From positions 62,001 through 126,000 of the forward strand of contig JAAELQ010000263.1 of NCBI GenBank assembly GCA_024226515.1: a stretch of DNA of 64,000 bases. The letters run 5' to 3'. The notes beneath the pieces were generated by a model. It was not told the origin of the DNA. It did no database searches and saw nothing but the letters and a program-made list of their open reading frames with translations. The stretch is from a bacterium. Its GTDB lineage: Bacteria > Acidobacteriota > Polarisedimenticolia > Polarisedimenticolales > Polarisedimenticolaceae. The position numbers were made by a program, and so were the translations under genes. This document shows, piece after piece, positions 59,912 through 64,000 of the stretch; the stretch's first letter is position 1; each line of letters starts with the position of its first letter.

Positions 59912-61290
59912 CAGGCGCCCTTCTTCCGCGCGGCGAACAGCACGGACTCGTCGATCTCGTTCTCGGTGTGCGCGATGGCCACCGTTCCCATCGTGTCGCT
60001 CCAGATGTTGGCGACCGTGCGCGACATGTCCAGCGGTCGGTCGACGGCCCACAGCACGCCGGCCAGCTCGATCGGCACGCCGATGGCCTTGAAGATGATC
60101 ACCATCATCACGAGCCCGGCGTGCGGAATACCCGCCGCGCCGATGCTGACCATCAGCGCCAGGAAGACGATCATCAACTGTGTGCCGACGGTCAGGACGA
60201 ACTCGGGGTTTGCCGAGGCGTAGAGTTGAGCCACGAAGATCACCGCGACGCACTCGTACAGCGCCGTCCCGTCCATGTTGACGGTGGCCCCGATCGGCAG
60301 CACGAAGCTGCTGACGCGATTCGAGACGCCGACGTTGTGTTCCACGCGCTCGAGCGTGACCGGCAACGTGCCCGAGGACGACGCTGTCGAGAACCCGGTG
60401 AGCAGTGCCGTCGACATCGCCCGCATCACCGCGTACGGATTGCGCCGCGTGACCAGCCAGAACAGCGCGGGTAACGTGATCGTGATGTGAAACAGCAGTG
60501 CGAAGAAGACCGTGCCGGCGTAGCCGATCAGCCCGCGGAACAGCTCCGGCCCGGTCAACGCGACCAGCGACGCGACGAGCGCCCCGATCCCGACCGGCGC
60601 CAGCGAGATGACGAACATCGTCATCTTCATCATGATCTCGAATACCGCGGCGAAGAAGCCGGCGACCGGCTTGCGCACGGTTTCCTCGACGGCCAGCGTG
60701 AAGATGCCGAACAGGATGGCGAAGAACAGCACCTGGATCAGCTTGAAGTCGGCCAGCGAGGCGAACACGTTGGACGGGATCATGTCGTTGATCACCTGCC
60801 ACACGGACTCGGGCAGCTCCGGGGCGTCGCCGGAGATCGGCAGCTTCAGTCCAGTGTTCGTGCCGGGCTGGATGACGTTGACCAGCAGCAGCCCGACGAC
60901 GATCGCCAGCATGCTGGTCGTCAGATACCAGCCCAGCGCCTTGCCGCCCATGCGGCCCAGCTTCTTGAAATCGCCCAGCCCCACGATGCCCGTGATCAAC
61001 GACGACACGACAAGCGGGATGACGATCAGCTTCAGCAACGAGCGGAAGATCTGTGAGACACCCTCGATCGCGCCACCCCAGCGCGTCGAGCGGAAGATGC
61101 GTTTCTCTTCCTTCTGGATGTCCTTCATCCGGGCGGCCTCCTCGGCCGTCCCGAATGCCTGGCCCTCGAAGACGTTCTCGCGAGCCTGGCGGGCGATGTC
61201 CGGGTAGTAGGTGGCGTTCAGCACCCAGCCGACGGCCGTGCCGATCAGGATCCCGATCAGGATCCACCAGTGAAGCTTGATTTTTCGCAT
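59911..61290 (-). CDS. Dicarboxylate/amino acid:cation symporter (DAACS/GltP-DctA family)
   Basis: Encodes 459 residues with about eight membrane segments and two re-entrant loops. Signature regions: SSSGTLPVTLERVEHN, LPIGATVNMDGTALYE and AAGIPHAGLVMM. These transport glutamate, aspartate or C4-dicarboxylates with protons or sodium. The N-terminal extension (about 70 residues longer than GltP, with AARMKDIQKEEKR) is unusual. First gene of an operon with the dehydrogenase. Confidence 0.9.
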   Translation of the reverse strand: MRKIKLHWWILIGILIGTAVGWVLNATYYPDIARQARENVFEGQAFGTAEEAARMKDIQKEEKRIFRSTRWGGAIEGVSQIFRSLLKLIVIPLVVSSLITGIVGLGDFKKLGRMGGKALGWYLTTSMLAIVVGLLLVNVIQPGTNTGLKLPISGDAPELPESVWQVINDMIPSNVFASLADFKLIQVLFFAILFGIFTLAVEETVRKPVAGFFAAVFEIMMKMTMFVISLAPVGIGALVASLVALTGPELFRGLIGYAGTVFFALLFHITITLPALFWLVTRRNPYAVMRAMSTALLTGFSTASSSGTLPVTLERVEHNVGVSNRVSSFVLPIGATVNMDGTALYECVAVIFVAQLYASANPEFVLTVGTQLMIVFLALMVSIGAAGIPHAGLVMMVIIFKAIGVPIELAGVLWAVDRPLDMSRTVANIWSDTMGTVAIAHTENEIDESVLFAARKKGA

Positions 61291-61336
61291 GAGGGGCGCA
61301 TCGTACCGGATGCGGCGCGACGTTGTAAACCGCGGA

Positions 61337-61819
61337 TCAGTCCTTCGATAACTCCTGCGCCAGGCGCCAGACGCGGTACTCGTGGATCTCGCGCTGCGCC
61401 ATGGCCACGCTGAGGGAGACGACCATCGCGTCGTCGAGTTCTCCGATCACGGGCAGGGAGTCGGGGATGATGTCGATCGGATTCAGCACGTAGAGCAGGG
61501 CGAACGTGATCACCGAAACGGTCCAGTAGCTCAACTGGCGGTAGTCGCCGGCACGATAGTCGCGCAGCATGTCGATCAGCGTCATGCCGTCCTTCTTGAA
61601 CCGCGCCAGGGCGTCGCTCTTGGAAAACTGCCTCGCGACGTCTCGGGACTTCAGGAGCGCGCGGTCGACGTGGCCCCGCGTCATCTTCTTCGCGCTCTCC
61701 TCGACGAACTCGGGCGTGATGTACTCCAGCACCGTCTTGTAGGAGCTCTCGGCCTTTTTCTTCGACGCCTTCTTGCTCTTCTTCTTCGGGGCGGTCTTCT
61801 TCTTTTTCGTGGTGGCCAT
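61337..61819 (-). CDS. YkvA/DUF1232-family protein with a lysine-rich N-terminal tail
   Basis: Encodes 160 residues. The first 25 residues carry 13 lysines (MATTKKKKTAPKKKSKKASK), followed by a helical region and the DUF1232 motif YVLNPIDIIPDSLPVIGELDD, a membrane-associated segment. YkvA-like proteins are of unknown function. The basic tail could bind DNA, RNA or acidic lipids. Monocistronic position. Confidence 0.8.
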   Translation of the reverse strand: MATTKKKKTAPKKKSKKASKKKAESSYKTVLEYITPEFVEESAKKMTRGHVDRALLKSRDVARQFSKSDALARFKKDGMTLIDMLRDYRAGDYRQLSYWTVSVITFALLYVLNPIDIIPDSLPVIGELDDAMVVSLSVAMAQREIHEYRVWRLAQELSKD

Positions 61820-61860
61820 GGTCTCGCTCCATCCGGTTTCGTCGAAATGAAGATTATAGA

Positions 61861-63876
61861 TCAGTCGAGGCGCCCGAAGAGCTCGAGGATCTCCGAGCCG
61901 TAGCGGCGCGCGAACGCGGGTCCGACCCCCCGCACGGCCAGCAGGGTGTCCTCGTCCCGCGGTTGCACCGCGGCCAGCTGCAGCAGCGTGCGGTTCGTCA
62001 GGATGCGGAACGCCGGGACGCCTCGTTGCCGCGCCTCCTGCAGCCGCCACTCGCGCAGCGACTCGACGACCTCCGGCGCCACCGACTCTTCGAGCGACTC
62101 GCCCGCGCCGTCGTCGGCGACCACGCGAATCGGCTTCCGTCTGCGCGCGGGCTTCGGGCTGCGCACGGCGATCGGCACGTCCTCCAGGGCCGCGCCCGCG
62201 CGTCCTGCCGCCGTGAGGAACAGCCTGCGGAACTCGATCGTGCGTCCGTCCTTGTCGAACGAGTCCTGCCGTTCGTCGATCAGCCCCGCGCGCACGAGCG
62301 CGGCCACGCGGTCCTCGAACTCGTCGCGCGACATCGAGCTCTCGAAGTTGTCGCGGAACAGCCGGCCCGATGCGCTGCCGTTCGAGCGGCGCAGTATGTC
62401 GAGCAGCCGCTCGAGGTCCGCCGCCTCGGCGAGGCTCGGCTTGCGAAACCGCAGCGCGTCGCATTCGAAGGGCGCGCAGATGTCGCACAGCCCGCACGGT
62501 TCGCCGCTGTCCTCCAGATCGCCGAAGTGCCGCACGAGCTGCAGCATGCGGCAACTGCGGTTCTGGGCGAAGCTGCCGATGTGCGCGAGCTGCCCCAGCT
62601 TGTGCTCGCGCTGGGCGAGGTAGGGCTTCTCCCAGTCGTCGTCGCCGCGCGTGACGCTCTCGTCGGGATCGACGCGCGCGCCGCCGTGCAGCCACAGCTG
62701 GTCCAGGCAGCGCTCGAGCGTTTCCTCCGGCATCCCGAGCTGAACCTCGAGGTGAGTCCGGGGGCGGGAGCGCTCGTCGAGCGCGTCGTGGACGCGTCGT
62801 AGCTCTCCGGCCTCAGGGTAGTCGCGCTGCAGGAAGTGCTCGTGTGTTCGGCGGTCGCCGTAGCCGTGTAGCAGCACGGCTCGCGACGGTTCGCCGTCGC
62901 GCCCCGCGCGCCCGATCTCCTGGTAGTACCCCTCGAGGCTGCCGGGAAGCGCCGTGTGCACGACCAGCCGGATGTCCGATTTGTCGATCCCCATGCCGAA
63001 GGCGATCGTGGCCACGACGACATCGAGGTCGCCCGACAGGAAGGCATCTTGGACCTCCGCCCGGCGTCGCGCGGGGATACCGGCGTGGTAGGCGGCCGCG
63101 GGGAAGCCGGTCGCGAGGCGCTCGGCGAGCTCCTCGCTCTGGCTGCGCGTCGGCGCGTACACGATGGCGGGCCGGTTGCCCGGCTCTTGCAGCAGGCGCT
63201 CGGTCAACGGCGCGCGCTCGGCGGCGCGGGTCTCGACCGACTCGACGAAGATGTTGGTGCGGCGGAAGCCGTGGATGAAGCGCCGGGCCTCGGGCGTGGC
63301 CAGTTGCTGGACGATGTCGTCTTGCACCAGTGGCGTCGCCGTCGCCGTCAACGCGATCACCGGGGCCGGACGCAACGAGGGCAGCCGCTGGTGCAGCATG
63401 CGGTAGTCCGGCCGGAAGTCGTGACCCCAGTGCGAGATGCAATGCGCCTCGTCCACGGCGACGAGGCACGGTTTGCGCCGGGCGAGAAGCTCCGGAAACC
63501 CGGGCACGCCCAGTCGCTCCGGCGCGATGTACAGAAAGTCCAGCGCGCCGTCGAGGTAGTCGCGGCAGACGCGCCGCGACTCGTCTCGCGGCCGGCCCGA
63601 GTGGATCCGCTCGGCACGAAACCCCGCCTGAACGAGCTTGCCCACCTGGTCGTCCATCAGCGCGATCAACGGACTGATCACCAGCGTGGTCCCGCCGAGC
63701 GCGATCCCCGGCAGCTGGTAGCACAGCGACTTGCCTGCGCCGGTCGGCATCACGAGCAGCACGTCGTCGCCGGCCGCCGTCGCGCGGCAGACCGCTTCCT
63801 GGTACGGCCGGAAGGCCGCGAAGCCGAAGCGATCGTGCAGCAGCTTCTCGAGCCGCGCCGGAGCCGTTGAAGTCAA
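61861..63876 (-). CDS. recQ: ATP-dependent DNA helicase RecQ
   Basis: Encodes 671 residues. It unwinds forks and D-loops in recombination and replication restart. Helicase motifs: Walker A MPTGAGKSLCYQLP (K49), DEAH (VDEAHCISHWGHDFRPDY), LTATATPLV and the QIGRAGRDGE box. A zinc-binding region (CRMLQLVRHF, then CGLCDIC) and an HRDC-like C-terminus (LTNRTLLQLAAVQPRDEDTLL) follow. The start at 63876 is standard for the family. Confidence 0.96.
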   Translation of the reverse strand: MTSTAPARLEKLLHDRFGFAAFRPYQEAVCRATAAGDDVLLVMPTGAGKSLCYQLPGIALGGTTLVISPLIALMDDQVGKLVQAGFRAERIHSGRPRDESRRVCRDYLDGALDFLYIAPERLGVPGFPELLARRKPCLVAVDEAHCISHWGHDFRPDYRMLHQRLPSLRPAPVIALTATATPLVQDDIVQQLATPEARRFIHGFRRTNIFVESVETRAAERAPLTERLLQEPGNRPAIVYAPTRSQSEELAERLATGFPAAAYHAGIPARRRAEVQDAFLSGDLDVVVATIAFGMGIDKSDIRLVVHTALPGSLEGYYQEIGRAGRDGEPSRAVLLHGYGDRRTHEHFLQRDYPEAGELRRVHDALDERSRPRTHLEVQLGMPEETLERCLDQLWLHGGARVDPDESVTRGDDDWEKPYLAQREHKLGQLAHIGSFAQNRSCRMLQLVRHFGDLEDSGEPCGLCDICAPFECDALRFRKPSLAEAADLERLLDILRRSNGSASGRLFRDNFESSMSRDEFEDRVAALVRAGLIDERQDSFDKDGRTIEFRRLFLTAAGRAGAALEDVPIAVRSPKPARRRKPIRVVADDGAGESLEESVAPEVVESLREWRLQEARQRGVPAFRILTNRTLLQLAAVQPRDEDTLLAVRGVGPAFARRYGSEILELFGRLD

Positions 63877-64000
63877 GATGCCCGCCAGAATACCGCAGAC
63901 CGCCGCAGCGGCACGAATCCGACCGTTCCGCCGGGTTTCCGAACCTTACCGGCAGGAGGCAGCGACGCGCGGCACGCGGCTCGAGTCGACTCCCAGGGTC
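63877..64000. other. Right window edge, no feature seen
   Basis: The final 124 bases upstream of recQ hold no complete gene or clear promoter that I can support. Confidence 0.3.

Noticed and set aside
1..64000. CRISPR arrays, tRNA genes, rRNA genes, prophage or complete insertion sequences
   Set aside because: No regular direct repeats, tRNA T-loop/anticodon patterns, rRNA sequences or transposase genes were recognised.

Overview
This window is GC-rich, gene-dense chromosomal DNA from a Gram-negative bacterium. Outer-membrane beta-barrels, lipoproteins, FtsEX, HflKC and an OmpA-family lipoprotein show a diderm envelope. Several features recall Acidobacteriota: a secreted VWFA protein of the type often called the acidobacterial VWFA-related domain, a winged-helix/TM/PD40 membrane regulator, many secreted beta-propeller proteins, and a shared C-terminal module on secreted proteins. 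That assignment is an inference from gene style; there is no rRNA or other marker. I saw no tRNA, rRNA, CRISPR array, phage or intact insertion sequence.

Layout. 1-6.4 kb: the end of a fatty-acid oxidation multifunctional protein, an M1-family aminopeptidase-like protein, gatB, ftsE and ftsX. 6.4-17.5 kb: a Rieske ferredoxin, a sulfatase-modifying-factor-fold protein, a WD40 protein, a large metalloprotease/propeller/beta-barrel protein with a TPR partner, aroA, an outer-membrane protein and a VWFA protein. 17.6-24 kb: an OmpA lipoprotein, a homocysteine methyltransferase/methylenetetrahydrofolate reductase fusion, a 36-residue membrane peptide and a beta-barrel each behind a sigma-54-like promoter, then an overlapping operon of an M23/LysM lipoprotein, a zinc-ribbon response regulator and rmuC. 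24-32.5 kb: hflK-hflC-xdhC-mocA, a double thioredoxin-fold protein, an arylsulfotransferase-like lipoprotein and a PLP decarboxylase.

32.7-36.9 kb is a tightly coupled five-gene operon: a Rieske/glutamate-synthase-domain fusion, two small membrane proteins, a ferric-reductase-like/Rieske fusion, and a membrane-anchored protein with a conserved cysteine signature. It looks like an uncharacterised membrane redox system and is the best candidate for something new. 37-48.8 kb holds regulators (winged-helix/PD40, GcvR-like, MerR with a stand-alone copy of its own C-terminal domain, BlaI with an M56-TPR partner), an RNA-binding protein and secreted proteins. 48.8-53.9 kb is an NAD-dependent formate dehydrogenase operon (fdhD, nuoEF-like fdhB, fdhA). 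fdhA contains an in-frame UGA exactly at the catalytic Cys/Sec position, followed by a SECIS-like hairpin, so it is a selenoprotein gene rather than two ORFs. 53.9-64 kb: a serine/threonine dehydratase, a PilT-like ATPase with a coiled-coil tail, secreted proteins, a 288-bp fold-back element, a short-chain dehydrogenase, a dicarboxylate/amino-acid symporter, a YkvA-like protein and recQ.

Coordinates, reading frames and motifs were read directly from the sequence. Family names rest on recognised motifs, and regulatory sites are by-eye predictions.
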